DNA of 64,000 nucleotides. Source: Tritrichomonas musculus (lineage: Eukaryota > Parabasalia > Tritrichomonadida > Tritrichomonadidae). Below the pieces are notes generated by a model. The model saw only the letters and a program-made list of their open reading frames with translations. It did no database searches and had not been told where the DNA came from. Below, piece by piece: positions 50,646 to 61,265 of the stretch. Both the position numbers and the translations under genes were made by a program. Numbering within the stretch: position 1 is the stretch's first letter; each line of letters begins with the position of its first letter. The stretch is from contig JAPFFF010000023.1 in NCBI GenBank assembly GCA_039105265.1, positions 248,001 through 312,000 of the forward strand, read 5' to 3'.

Positions 50646-50823
50646 TTTGTTTGAATAAAATAATCTTTTTTTTTAAAACTTAAAGAAATATCTCTTTCCA
50701 AATAAAATTTCGAGATCTCTCAAGTAAAGTAAACAAAAAACATGTTTAGTAATATGATAAATCTAATTACAAATACATTAATAAAATATTAAGATAGAAA
50801 TACAAACACAAATATTAAAATAT

Positions 50824-52074
50824 TCAATCAGATTCAAAATATAAATCGTGCTGCTGGTTTGAATGTGGCGGAGGCATATGAGGAGGTGGAGGTTGCCTAT
50901 CTTGCCTATGACCTTGATAAACTCTTTGCTGCATTGGTGGAGGAGGCCTGTGAGAAGGAGGAGCCATATGTGGTGGAGGAGGAGCCATGTGTGGTGGAGG
51001 AGGAGGTGGTCTTCCATAATTAGGAGGAGGAGGTCTTTGGCTAGGATGAGGAGGATATCTTGAATCTTGGGGCGGGTATCTTGTATCTTGAGGAGGATAT
51101 CTTGAATCTTGTGGTGCGTAGTATTGATAACGTGGTGAATCGTCTATTCTTGAGCTAGCACCACCTGATGTCCTAAATTGATGTTCACGCTGGAATTCTT
51201 GTTCATAAGAATAATCATCTGGTGGCCCATAATTATTATAATCATGAGACCTATAAGGAGATCGTGGTTGAGGTTGAGGAGATTGCTGATATTGTATATG
51301 TGACCGTGATGGATTTGAGGACGACAATGCTTGAGGAGGTCCAGGAGATGACGACGACGGAAGGGGAGGAGGAGGAGGTTGATAATTCGATCTGATTGGT
51401 ATTTGTTGCTGTTGTGAAGGCTGTTGCTTTGATTGAGAGATTAGTGATAACGGTGGAGGTGGAGGCGGCGGAGGGGGAGGAGGACGAGACCCCATTTTTG
51501 GTTGCGAGATTAATGAAGGAGGAGGTGGTGGAATCATTTTCTGCTGTGTAAATCCTGGAGGAGGAGGAGGAATGAGTGGAGGAGGAATTTGCGATTGCGA
51601 TACATTAGCCGATGGAATTTGCGAGGGAGGAGGTAATGGAGGCGGAACGTTATATTGACCTTTATCTTGTATATTATTTTGGAAATCATATTCGTCAATA
51701 GAAGAGTTTGTGGGACTTGCATTATTAAAATGACGCTCCCAATTATTTGGAGTTGGAGGATCATAAACTTTAGGCTTAGATGGGGGCATTTTGACACCTT
51801 GCAGCTCTGGATCATCAAATTTCATTTCGTTTTGAACAGTTGCGTAAACAATATTCAATTGAGCACCATCGAATCTCTTTCCATTCATTGAATGAAGTGC
51901 ATTAACAGCTTCTTCTGGTTGCGAATAGCTAATAAAACAATATCCTTTTGATTCGTTTCTTTTATCAGTAATAAGTCTGCATGATGTAATTGTACCAAAA
52001 TCCTGAAAAATCTCAAAAATATCATTAATTTTTGTTTCTGTCCGTAATCCTCGTACACTTATTCGACAATTCAT
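50824..52074 (-). CDS. RRM RNA-binding protein with long proline-rich tail
   Basis: 416 aa. Residues 1-77 form one RNA-recognition motif: RNP2 ISVRGL near 5-10 and RNP1 KGYCFISY near 44-51. The remaining 340 residues are Pro/Gln/Ser/Arg/Tyr-rich with polyproline runs and repeated DSRYPPQ/DTRYPPQ units near 320-345. This layout is typical of splicing or mRNA-processing factors, where polyproline recruits WW or SH3 partners. The gene converges with the IBD gene. The ATG at 52074 follows an AT-rich leader. Confidence 0.85.
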   Translation of the reverse strand: MNCRISVRGLRTETKINDIFEIFQDFGTITSCRLITDKRNESKGYCFISYSQPEEAVNALHSMNGKRFDGAQLNIVYATVQNEMKFDDPELQGVKMPPSKPKVYDPPTPNNWERHFNNASPTNSSIDEYDFQNNIQDKGQYNVPPPLPPPSQIPSANVSQSQIPPPLIPPPPPGFTQQKMIPPPPPSLISQPKMGSRPPPPPPPPPPPLSLISQSKQQPSQQQQIPIRSNYQPPPPPLPSSSSPGPPQALSSSNPSRSHIQYQQSPQPQPRSPYRSHDYNNYGPPDDYSYEQEFQREHQFRTSGGASSRIDDSPRYQYYAPQDSRYPPQDTRYPPQDSRYPPHPSQRPPPPNYGRPPPPPPHMAPPPPHMAPPSHRPPPPMQQRVYQGHRQDRQPPPPHMPPPHSNQQHDLYFESD

Positions 52075-52395
52075 TTCAATATTAATTTTAAGTGGTTAAT
52101 TGCAACCATATAATTTTGGTTAACCAAATCGTTTTTTTTTTTTTAAAGATTTCAATTTAATAATAAAACAGCATCATCCAATTTAATAAAACAATCAAAA
52201 TTCTTATTTGATTTCATTCAAAAACTCAGTCTTTATTAAATACATATATCTTACTAAAAGATTTACCAAAAATTGAATGAAGAGCAGCAGCACTATAATA
52301 TTTTCATTTCTTAATGACACATATCAATTTGTCTAAAAGGTTCGATTCCCATCTTCTAGTCAAAAATTTTTGGGTAATCTTTTTTTGGACAATCA
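52075..52395. other. intergenic, weak tRNA-like B box only
   Basis: AT-rich; GGTTCGATTCCC near 52342-52353 resembles a tRNA B box, but flanking bases do not form a T-arm or acceptor stem. No gene seen. Confidence 0.4.
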
Positions 52396-52897
52396 GTAAG
52401 TCAACCAAATCATAAAATTTTCATTCTCAATATCAAAAAATTTTAAAAATTTTAAAAAAAATTAAAAAATTGAATTGGTAGACCATATATACACTCAAAA
52501 TAATAACAATAATAATTTTTTTGATATTTTAATAAAAAAAATACATGTCTGATAGCCAACATGGTAACCAAACTTGTGATCTTCGAACATTATCAATTGA
52601 AGAACTTAATAACATACTTTTAGCAATGGGAATTGAACCAAAAACAATTCGAAAAATGAATCGCTGGGAAAAAGTTATTACAATTAGAAATTATTATACA
52701 CAACAAAACACAGAATCACACCAAAATCAAGATACACATTAAAACAAAGTCAAGATACAAGACATAAAAAAATATTAATTAAACAAAATCATATATAAGA
52801 TTATTATTAAATAAAAAATATTAATTTATATTTTAATTATTATTATATTTTCTTGATTGCTCAGGGCCAATGACGAAATATACAACAAGGATGCCGT
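52396..52897 (+). repeat. left arm of a 0.5-kb inverted duplication
   Basis: About 502 bp nearly identical in inverted orientation to 57256-57993, once the 226-bp MITE and its 9-bp duplication in the right arm are removed. It contains the 65-codon frame 52545-52742 and ends at GGATGCCGT near 52897. It serves as the empty-site copy for the MITE. Confidence 0.92.
52545..52742 (+). CDS. 65-aa fragment resembling part of TAF1 (left copy)
   Basis: The peptide has LSIEELNNILLAMGIEP then TIRKMNRWEKVITIRNYY. The RWE-x-I pattern and preceding helix resemble the DUF3591 segment of TFIID subunit TAF1 (RWEVIDVVR in animals). It is short, with an identical copy in inverted orientation at 57646-57843. It may be a small real gene or a duplicated gene fragment; conservation of both copies only shows the duplication is recent. 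Confidence 0.45.
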   Translation: MSDSQHGNQTCDLRTLSIEELNNILLAMGIEPKTIRKMNRWEKVITIRNYYTQQNTESHQNQDTH

Positions 52898-53272
52898 AAA
52901 AATGTTGTAAAATTTTCAATATTGAATAAACTCATAGAATACATCTTTCAATACTTCCAAATTATGAAAAAGTTTAGGTTAAAAATGATGATATTTGTCC
53001 TAAACGATCAAATAATAATAGTTTTTTTGACCGATAAAATTTTACAAAATATAATTTTGAATTAAAAAAGAAAAAAATGCATAAAAATATTTTTTTTAAT
53101 ATATCATCAATCTATGAATAATAAGAATTTTATTTCCTCAAAAATATAATTGATTTTTCAACTTTTTACTCCAAAAAAGATAAAAAATATTTGAGAAATC
53201 TCATTGAATTCTAGATAATGTTATTATAGCATTAGCATGATTTTCTTCAAATTAAAGATTGATCATAATTAT
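52898..53272. other. intergenic, no gene seen
   Basis: AT-rich, with no open frame or structure beyond simple sequence. Lies inside the loop of the inverted duplication. Confidence 0.4.
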
Positions 53273-53395
53273 GATCTTCTGGCTTTCTTACCAGTGCATT
53301 TACCATTATGCTAAAGTCCCTCCTTGTTATATAATGTTGTAAATATGCATTTCTTGCTTTAAGAAATATCATCATTCGAAGAATTTTCAAACATT
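53273..53395. repeat. first copy of a 123-bp direct repeat (truncated tRNA-like)
   Basis: 123 bp matching 53446-53568 with about three differences. It carries the 5' part of the tRNA-like gene (acceptor strand, D-arm, anticodon arm on the minus strand) but not the T-arm or 3' acceptor strand. Created by a tandem duplication with a 50-bp spacer. Confidence 0.9.
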
Positions 53396-53422
53396 TTAAC
53401 AAAAAGAATGAAATCAAAAAAT

Positions 53423-53493
53423 GGAACTTCGGGGAATCGAACCCCGATCTTCTGGCTTTCTTACCAGTGCATTTACCATTATGCTAAAGTCTC
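53423..53493 (-). tRNA. tRNA-like gene or pseudogene, isotype uncertain
   Basis: Minus-strand cloverleaf: acceptor GAGACTT against AAGTTCC (one mismatch and one G-T), D-arm GCAT-AATGGTAA-ATGC, and T-arm CGGGG-TTCGATT-CCCCG, with good A and B boxes. The anticodon arm CTGGT-AAGAAA-GCCAG is one nucleotide short of the usual 17, so no anticodon can be assigned with confidence. The same arm occurs in the truncated neighbour copy, so the change predates the duplication. Probably a decayed tRNA or a tRNA-derived element. Confidence 0.55.
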
Positions 53494-53568
53494 TCCTTGT
53501 TATATAATGTTGTAAATATGCATTTCTTGCTTTAAGAAATATCATCATTCGATGAGTTTTCAAACATT
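53446..53568. repeat. second copy of the 123-bp direct repeat
   Basis: Contains most of the tRNA-like gene plus 3' flanking DNA up to CAAACATT. It differs from the first copy at about three bases (including GTCTCTCC for GTCCCTCC). The first copy has the better acceptor match (GGGACTT). Confidence 0.9.
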
Positions 53569-53829
53569 ATAATTAAACAAAATGTTCATTCATAAAGAAA
53601 ATAATTTTGAAGAAAAAATTAATTAGTACGATGTTTGATGTTTTCTCATTTTATATCTAGGTGATTACAATGAGAATTAATGAATCTTTCATTTCAATCA
53701 AACAAACAAAAGCATTAATTATGAATAAATAAAATAAAAAATTCTTTTAAATCAATTTTAATTAGTGCTTTGATTTATATATTTGATATATTTGTCTTTT
53801 TAAAAATTCTGATATAGTTTATTCAATAT

Positions 53830-56232
53830 TTAACAAAGAATTTTAATTATATCATCCCATTTTATTTGAGGATTGATTGATTTCAGCCATTTCAATCCTT
53901 TTTCATATATTAATTCCCATGTTTTGAATTCTTCAAGCATGTATTTTTTCATAAAAACTAAACTCATGATTGTTCCAATGATTTTATTTTCATTTTCTCC
54001 AAATCCTTTTGATTTTGTCCAATTGGAAAGTTTAGAAAGTACTTCTTTCATTTCTTCATATTTATCATATTCAACTTCATTTGGAATATAAGACCAGCAT
54101 CCATCAATATTTTGTTGAGAAATTATTGAAATTAATTCATCAGAAGTTTTTTGAATCATTTTTTGAGGTTTTCTCATTTGATATTTGGATGTTGATGATG
54201 AACCTGAGTCTCCACGAAGTCTTAAAACCAAATGTATTGTAGAATCTTTCGAAATGTTGTAATCTTGGAGAGTGTTTCCATCTTCGAGTTGCTTTCCTGC
54301 AAAAACCAATCGTATTTGGTCAGGAGGTATTCCTTCTTTTTCATAAATTGATTGCTTAAGATCTTCGACACGATCTGTAGGATCGAAAAAAAGTGAAGTA
54401 TGTTTACCAGTGAGTGTTTTAACGAAGAGAGGAGTGCTACCATTGCATCCACTTGCAGAATATGAATCATTATTTGAATGTTCTCTTTCAATATTTCTAA
54501 TATTGTTGATTAATCCTGTTGTTGATTCTTTTTCTTCTGGTGATGAATAATTTTTCACACCTAATAAACCAATATAAGGACTAAGAATTCCATATTCAAT
54601 TGATAATTGTATAATTTTTGATATAATTTCATCTGTTTTTGTCATTTTTCTTAATTCCTTAATATTCTCATTATTGAAGCAAAATTCAAGGCTTTCATGT
54701 GTTCTAGAATCAATTGGGAATGACTTCATTTCAATTATTGTTGATTCTTCATTCCCTTCTACATCAACAATGATATGAAGATTATTTCTCATTTCTTTTG
54801 CAGTTTTGAAATAAAACTTAGCTGGGATTCCTGGTGACAATCTGACTTTTGATAATGATGGAACAATTTCAAATTCTTCGTTTTCTTCAATAGAAATGTT
54901 GACTTGACATAATCCTGATAAACTTTGTGTCAACTGATTTATAACTTTGGATTTCATATCATCCTTTTCTAGAACAAAATCAATGAATCCATTTCCTTTT
55001 TTACCAATTTCATTGATTAAATCACGATCAACATCATTGCCAATACCAATTGCGCTGCACATTGATGTGATTGAATTTTGATTAACAAGATTAATAACTG
55101 CACTTTTATCATCAACATAACCATCTGTTAATACAAAAACTCTCCTTAACTTGTCATCAACTGAGAGTTTGTTTTTGAAAACATGTGATAAAGGTTCTGA
55201 CAAATTTGTACAACCAAGATCTGCCTTTAATGAATTGGCCAAATTCAATGCAATATCAACATTTTCTTTCGTGTACAAAACTGGCTTTTCAAAGAGAGGA
55301 ACATAATTGCTTCCAAATCGAACTATGTTGAAGTAGCAATTTTCAGGAAGAGATTTGATAAAAATCAAAAGGCATTGTGCTGCTAATTTAATTCGTGAAC
55401 CACTCATCGATCCTGAGCAATCAACAATAAAAATAAATTCTTCTCCTGAATGATCATTATTACTATCATCGTTTTTGAATGGAATAAATGATATAGATCC
55501 ATATTTGCCACTACAAATGGCAAGATTATTGGCAACCAAGTTTACTTCATCTGTTTTTGAATTGCATTCTTCAAGATCATCTGTTAGTAGTGGTGGATTT
55601 GAATCTAATGTCATTGTGATTGCTGTTGTTGTTGATGTTGGTTCTAAATGATCAATTTTATATGTTAATGTAGAAAGATCTAAGGTTCCTTTAAGATTAG
55701 AATTCACTGATTTTTCTTTTAATTCAAATAATGAGCATCTTACTGATAAATTAAAGTCATCGCATTTGAGATATCCTTCATCGTTAGGATATTTAAGTGG
55801 AAACATAAGACAAATAATGTTTTCTGAAATTAAACTAACAGGTAATTCAAATTTAAGAGAAACTGTTACTGTTTGATTTTGGAGAACATTTGTTATATAT
55901 AATTTTGAATAATTATCATCACCTTTTCCAAAAACTGCTTGTTCGCCAATTTCTTCCATTTTATTGAAACTGCTTCTTGCTTCTTTAAGTTCTTGCATTT
56001 TGATTTTATAATTGCTTCCATCAATTTCAATATTAAGATCATGAAAACCGATTTGATCATTTACATCATTTCCAATTTCAAAAATATATTTATTTAATTC
56101 ATGGTCAGTATTTTTGAATGAGGCTTCTATTGAACCTGAATAAAAGAGTCCATTTACATCGCCATCAATATTAACTTTTTGAGGATTAACATAAGAACGG
56201 CTTTTTTCACTGTAGATTGAGAACAAAGACAT
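53830..56232 (-). CDS. VIT-VWA protein with an internal ubiquitin domain
   Basis: 800 aa. VIT domain at about 1-140 ([32 protein letters not shown]-like strands), VWA domain at about 265-440 with a full MIDAS start [16 protein letters not shown] (Asp-x-Ser-x-Ser) for metal-dependent binding, and a linker. A complete ubiquitin-like domain follows at about 600-676 ([38 protein letters not shown]). Last comes a C-terminal helical domain ([36 protein letters not shown]) like the end of VWA5 and vault-PARP-related proteins. The ubiquitin ends LRLRGD-S instead of a free LRLRGG and sits inside the chain, so it cannot be released as ubiquitin and probably acts as a binding module. Cytosolic; no signal peptide. 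Confidence 0.88.
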   Translation of the reverse strand: MSLFSIYSEKSRSYVNPQKVNIDGDVNGLFYSGSIEASFKNTDHELNKYIFEIGNDVNDQIGFHDLNIEIDGSNYKIKMQELKEARSSFNKMEEIGEQAVFGKGDDNYSKLYITNVLQNQTVTVSLKFELPVSLISENIICLMFPLKYPNDEGYLKCDDFNLSVRCSLFELKEKSVNSNLKGTLDLSTLTYKIDHLEPTSTTTAITMTLDSNPPLLTDDLEECNSKTDEVNLVANNLAICSGKYGSISFIPFKNDDSNNDHSGEEFIFIVDCSGSMSGSRIKLAAQCLLIFIKSLPENCYFNIVRFGSNYVPLFEKPVLYTKENVDIALNLANSLKADLGCTNLSEPLSHVFKNKLSVDDKLRRVFVLTDGYVDDKSAVINLVNQNSITSMCSAIGIGNDVDRDLINEIGKKGNGFIDFVLEKDDMKSKVINQLTQSLSGLCQVNISIEENEEFEIVPSLSKVRLSPGIPAKFYFKTAKEMRNNLHIIVDVEGNEESTIIEMKSFPIDSRTHESLEFCFNNENIKELRKMTKTDEIISKIIQLSIEYGILSPYIGLLGVKNYSSPEEKESTTGLINNIRNIEREHSNNDSYSASGCNGSTPLFVKTLTGKHTSLFFDPTDRVEDLKQSIYEKEGIPPDQIRLVFAGKQLEDGNTLQDYNISKDSTIHLVLRLRGDSGSSSTSKYQMRKPQKMIQKTSDELISIISQQNIDGCWSYIPNEVEYDKYEEMKEVLSKLSNWTKSKGFGENENKIIGTIMSLVFMKKYMLEEFKTWELIYEKGLKWLKSINPQIKWDDIIKILC

Positions 56233-57255
56233 AATAAAAAATGAAATGAATTAAATAAATAAATAAATAAAAGAATTCCAATCATTTCAATTAATTGTTT
56301 ATGAAAATGAGCCTTACAAAATTTTTGACTTAAATATAAAAATTTCTATTGAAAAAGTTTTTGGAAAATTTGATAAAACCTACTTGGAAAATTTATTAAA
56401 ACCAAATTATTATTAAAACTGAATGCAATAAGTAGCATAAAAAAATTATCAAATTCGCTGTTTAGATAAATCAAAGAATAGAATAATGTTTTAATTGAAA
56501 AAATTCATTGTGCTCATTGAATATTTTCTATATCTTTTATTCTGAATGAAAATATGTAGAAAAAACAATGGCTACAGACAAAGAGGAAGTTTAAACTATA
56601 AAAAGGATGATAAAAGAAATATCGAGTTTCCAGGATAATCATGCCTCTGCATTTATTCTTCTTTATTATAATTCAGTTTGGATTAATTAAAAAATTGAAG
56701 CGTCTGCTGCTGGATCTAATGAATATGATGATACTTAAGTTAATCTTCTCATGAAAAAGGTCATTTAATGGAATTCATCTCAGCAGTTCGTGACGATGGT
56801 TAAACATTATCTAGTCTCAGGATGAAATAATAAAGATAATGAACTATTTTTCCTTGATATTGGGAAACAGTTGCAACATTCGAGTTTCAATCATTGTGTC
56901 TTCGAGTCAACTGGGGAATAGTTGATGTATCTGAGGCAAACTGTTGTTCATATTGAAAAAGTCAATGAATTCAAACTTTTTGAATCACTGAGAAAGAAAA
57001 ATTCTTGACTGTAGATTGAATGGACCTAGTGAACTCATGCTGAGGAGTGGAGATGATGAGGATGCTTGTTACCAAGAAGAGACCAAAAATTTCAAGTGGA
57101 ACCGAATTCTGCATTTCAGGTGAATTTACGATTATGTTGTATAAAACTCACTCGTTTCCGAAATGACTTTAACAAAAAGAATGAAATCAAAAACATTGGC
57201 TATGCGCTCCTTGTTGTAGCCAATTCATTAAAGGCAGATATCAGAGAACACATCA
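56233..57255 (+). other. decayed region, possible gene remnants
   Basis: From about 56560 to 57250 the texture is more GC-rich and coding-like but broken, with pieces such as MATDKEEV and NNKDNELFFLDIGKQLQ in different frames. I do not recognise the family. A 25-bp direct repeat (TTTAACAAAAAGAATGAAAT and on) is shared with 53396-53420 beside the tRNA-like gene. Confidence 0.35.
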
Positions 57256-57339
57256 ACGGCATCCTTGCTGTATATTTCGTCATTGGCCCTGAGCAATCAA
57301 GAAAATATAATAATAATTAAAATATAAATTAATATTTTT

Positions 57340-57565
57340 GGTAAATCGAAAATTTATACTTTTTTCGACAAGACGTTAACCATAATAATATACATTTTTC
57401 TTGATGCGAATAATAATTTTCGTTATTATTTTAAAATAAATCAATATTCTAATTAGTTTTATAAATTATATTTAAAAATGAAGAATATTTAGCCAAAAAC
57501 TATTGAGAAAAGTTGAATTTTTATATAAAAATATTTGTCGAAAAAAGTATAATTTTTCGATTTAC
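57340..57565. mobile_element. 226-bp MITE with 9-bp target duplication (MULE-like)
   Basis: Terminal inverted repeats of 31 bp with one mismatch (GTAAATCGAAAATTTATACT and on at 57341-57371; complement at 57535-57565). AATATTTTT flanks both ends (57331-57339, 57566-57574). The uninserted left arm of the inverted duplication has a single AATATTTTT at the matching point, which proves the insertion. A 9-bp duplication is typical of Mutator-like elements. Confidence 0.85.
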
Positions 57566-57645
57566 AATATTTTTTATTTAATAATAATCTAATATATGAT
57601 TTTGTTTAATTAATATTTATTTATGTCTTGTATCTTGACTTTGTT

Positions 57646-57843
57646 TTAATGTGTATCTTGATTTTGGTGTGATTCTGTGTTTTGTTGTGTATAATAATTT
57701 CTAATTGTAATAACTTTTTCCCAGCGATTCATTTTTCGAATTGTTTTTGGTTCAATTCCCATTGCCAAAAGTATGTTATTAAGTTCTTCAATTGATAATG
57801 TTCGAAGATCACAAGTTTGGTTACCATGTTGGCTATCAGACAT
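57646..57843 (-). CDS. 65-aa fragment resembling part of TAF1 (right copy)
   Basis: Identical translation to 52545-52742, on the opposite strand within the right duplication arm. The same reading and doubts apply. Its upstream region (ATATCAAAAAAATTATTATT) is also duplicated, so if one copy is expressed the other probably is too. Confidence 0.45.
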   Translation of the reverse strand: MSDSQHGNQTCDLRTLSIEELNNILLAMGIEPKTIRKMNRWEKVITIRNYYTQQNTESHQNQDTH

Positions 57844-58049
57844 GTATTTTTTTTATTAAAATATCAAAAAAATTATTATTGTTATTATTTTGAGTGTATA
57901 TATGGTCTACCAATTCAATTTTTTAAATTTTTTTTAAAATTTTTAAAATTTTTTGATATTGAGAATGAAAATTTTATGATTTATTTGACTTATATTTATT
58001 TCAAAAGTAGTGACTACTTTATTTGACTTATATTTACACGAATGGATTG

Positions 58050-58960
58050 AATAAAGCTTCAAATGCTGCTTTTTCAAACAGTGGAAAATTGGCACAAATT
58101 TATTCAGTAATATGATGGGAATTGATTATACTGATGCATTTTACATGTTTGTTGGCGCATTTTTATCAACGATTTCTGATAATGCAAATATAACAATTAT
58201 GATGGCAAATACATTGCATTCAAGCCAACATCAATTCCTGGACCATCCTTTGACATCATCAATTACACTTCTAATACAAATTCTTCATAGCCCCTAGAAA
58301 AAGTGAATTTAATTACTACTCTTACAAAACACATGATTTGGATGCTTATCCAAATTTGAATTTTTTTGTTTGCTTTCTTGATGATTTTCCTGATGGAAAG
58401 TCAATTAATTTGAATGAATTTCTTGAAAATTCAAATGCATTTTTAGTTGGGTATCAATCAAAACAACGAAATTTATTAAATGATTGAAGATTGGAAAGAT
58501 AATCATGATGAATATGACAGATTGGCAAATGAAATAAAGGCAAAATTCGCAATACAGCATGAAAAATAACAGCCAAAAGCATGAGTTACATTTGGCACCA
58601 TTCAATGTTTCCTTATAATATCAATTTATTATGTTGGCGCACACATTAAATGAACGAACTTTTTCCTTATTTTTTCAAAGTTTTCAAACTTGAATGAAAC
58701 AGCGACATACAAAAGAATATCTTCATTGGCTATCTTTCAAGCATCCATTAATCCATTTAATTTACGTGTTGTTGGACAAGTTTTTGCATTTTCTTCTTTA
58801 AGTGCACTTGATTCTTTTCTCATATGATTGCTTTCTCTTGTTAATAGTTTGTTTTAGATGTTGAATAACTCAACATTTACTCTTAAATCCTCACTTGTTC
58901 ATTTTATTTCTTTTTCGAGATCACTGATTTTGCTTGATTTATCAATCTTTTTTTTAGCAA
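58050..58960. pseudogene. decayed gene fragments of unknown family
   Basis: On the plus strand, 58090-58480 gives pieces with protein-like texture in changing frames (MMGIDYTDAFYMFVGAFLST near 58112; then DLDAYPNLNFFVCFLDDFPD near 58335; then INLNEFLENSNAFLVGYQ). On the minus strand, about 58750-58960 encodes a broken coiled coil (KISDLEKEIK, RKESSALKEENAK). Several stops and frame changes interrupt both. I do not recognise the parent genes; the coiled coil resembles stretches in trichomonad ankyrin and BspA-type proteins. Confidence 0.4.
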
Positions 58961-59149
58961 GTTTCATATTTTACTTTTTATATCTATGATGTCCTTCCTT
59001 TTATAGAAGCTCCTAATGTTGATATAATAATTAAATAGATGAAATAGTTTAAAAAAATAATATAGATATATGCTTTAACATGCTTTATTAAATGAATTAA
59101 GTATTTTTTTAATATTTGAGTTTTTCGTCATGTCTATAGGTCTCTTTCA

Positions 59150-61265
59150 GAAATTATACAAAGTAAAACCATTTTATAAAATGAATTAAACCTTATTGAA
59201 ACATGAAGCAAAAAAATTTCATTTGTGATATTGACATCTATCCTTTTATCTTTTACTAAAAGACCAATTATTTCTAATTTCTCATTTTCAACAGCAATAT
59301 GCAATGCTGTTTTTTGAAATAGTATTTCAAACTTCATTCAACTTGCCAATTAAATAGAATTAAACAAAAAATATATCTGAATTTGATTAATCAGATAAAT
59401 TAAATTTTTTTATTAATGTTAGATATGAAATGAGATAAAAATATCATGATATTTGAAATGAAATTCAAAAAGCAAGTATAAATTCTATAAAATCATTTAG
59501 TTCATGAATTACATTGATTTATTGTGATTGAAATTGTATTTTTTAAAGATAAAAAAAAAGAATTTTATTTAAACAAATTATGTTCAACTGTATGAAACTA
59601 ACAGAAATAAAGAATTATATGAAAAACAATATGAAAATTGATTTTAAATTAACATCTATTTTTGGATTATTTAATAGTAATTGGACAATTTCCGTATAAC
59701 CCTTTTCTGCGGCTATATGCAAAACCGTTTTGTAAAAATAGAATTCATAATCTCATTCAAAAATTGATATATTTAAATAGAATTAAATTGTTATTTTCAA
59801 ACTTCATTCAAATGAATACATATTTAAATTTCATTCAAATCAAATTATTAAAAATATCGTGAAAATACTTGTCGTTGAATATCATAAGAAGATTTGATAA
59901 TAGAATTATGTAAAAGATTTCATGTTTTAAAATCATATTTATGATGATTTAATTCAAATTAAATGAAAAACCTACATGAAAATGTATTTTTTGTTAATAT
60001 CTATATCAGTGTGTTTCAATAGAATTTCAATAATATCTATCTCATTATTAATGACTGCTAACAACAACGGTGTTTCATAAAATGTGCTAAATAAGAATAT
60101 TATAAATAAAACTATGATATAAAAATATTATTTAATCTACAAGAATTAAGAATACTATTTACTTCATTGATATTAATATCTGGATGCTTGATTAGAAGTT
60201 GAACAGCTATTTTATTATGATATAGCACTGCATGATGCAAAACTGTCTCATTAAATCATATCAATAATTTCATAATAAATATATATTTATTTATAATTCT
60301 ATTACTTAATTAATTGAAATGCCATGAAACATTGCAACTCAAAATATTATAAAAAGCATTCGATATTGTAATGCTACTTAAATATTTATAATGCAACTGT
60401 ATTTAACATATGCTTAATTGAAATTATATTCAAAACAAATCATTTGGAAATTGAATTTATTAAAACGATTTCAAATGAAATTAAAAACATGATTTTGATA
60501 ATGATATTAAAACATTTAATAATAAAAATTATATTGAAAATGCAAATGCATAATTATTTTTTCATTAACATTAATGTTTGGATGAGACAAAAAAAGCTGA
60601 ACTATGTCATAGTTTCCATTTTTAATAGCAATATGTAATGCCGATACATGAATAAACAATTAAGAATATCATTTAATATTTGACTTTGAATGCAATTGAA
60701 ATCAACATATTAAATTGCATTAAAGCATTATATATTTGAAACGTTATTTATAATAAAAAAAGTATGAAATTGAATGAAAGAATTAAAAAGAAAAACTTGA
60801 TGAAAAATTACAGTAAAACTACATCAAAATTACTTGATTTACAATTAAATTCAAATAATAAAAAAGAAAACTTCATTTAATTGCTAGTCAAAAACGATGG
60901 ACTTAATATTAACATTGATATCAGGATGTGATAATAAAATTTCTACAATTTGTTTGTTTCCTTTCCTAACAGCTACATGTAATGCACCATAATGAAATCA
61001 TTACAATTAAATTGAATAAAATTGAATGTTTTTAAATCTCATTCAAAAAATTGAATTACAAAATATTATTTTGAAATTTAAAAAATTGAATTCCATTAAA
61101 AGCACACAATAAAGATTGGATTAAAACACATGATTTTAAATGCAATAAGAAATATAATTAATAAATGTTATACATCACATTAATATTAATATTTCTAATT
61201 CCGACCAAATTTTTAACAAGTTCGACATTTTCTTTTTCACATGCATACAATAAAAGATGTTTATA
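59150..61265 (-). pseudogene. seven isolated ankyrin-repeat units downstream of a kinase
   Basis: On the minus strand, seven single ankyrin repeats lie at about 61171-61263, 60903-60998, 60557-60645, 60165-60254, 59995-60081, 59640-59740 and 59215-59312. Examples: KTVLHIAAEKGYTEIVQLLL, GALHVAVRKGNKQIVEILL, ETPLLLAVINNEIDIIEILL. Each ends in a DINVN-type phrase. They are separated by 75- to 310-bp AT-rich spacers that resemble one another (AATCTCATTCAAAAA recurs) and contain stops. I see no GT-AG pair or trichomonad branch/acceptor motif (ACTAACACACAG) at the edges, so the spacers do not look like normal introns. The first unit is in a different frame from the kinase tail. Either a decayed kinase-ankyrin gene or a gene with unusual introns. 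Confidence 0.6.

Larger units (their letters stand above)
57256..57993 (-). repeat. right arm of the inverted duplication, split by a MITE
   Basis: Inverted copy of 52396-52897. Removing 57340-57565 and one 9-bp duplicate leaves 503 bp, against 502 in the left arm. Contains the inverted copy of the 65-aa frame. The two arms enclose about 4.4 kb holding the VIT-VWA-ubiquitin gene and the tRNA-like locus. Confidence 0.92.

Noticed and set aside
52342-52353. tRNA-like B box GGTTCGATTCCC
   Set aside because: Neighbouring bases do not form a T-stem, acceptor stem or anticodon arm, so it is a chance match or a very old relic.
56641-57250. possible protein gene on the plus strand
   Set aside because: Fragments change frame often and match nothing I recognise; listed only as a decayed region.
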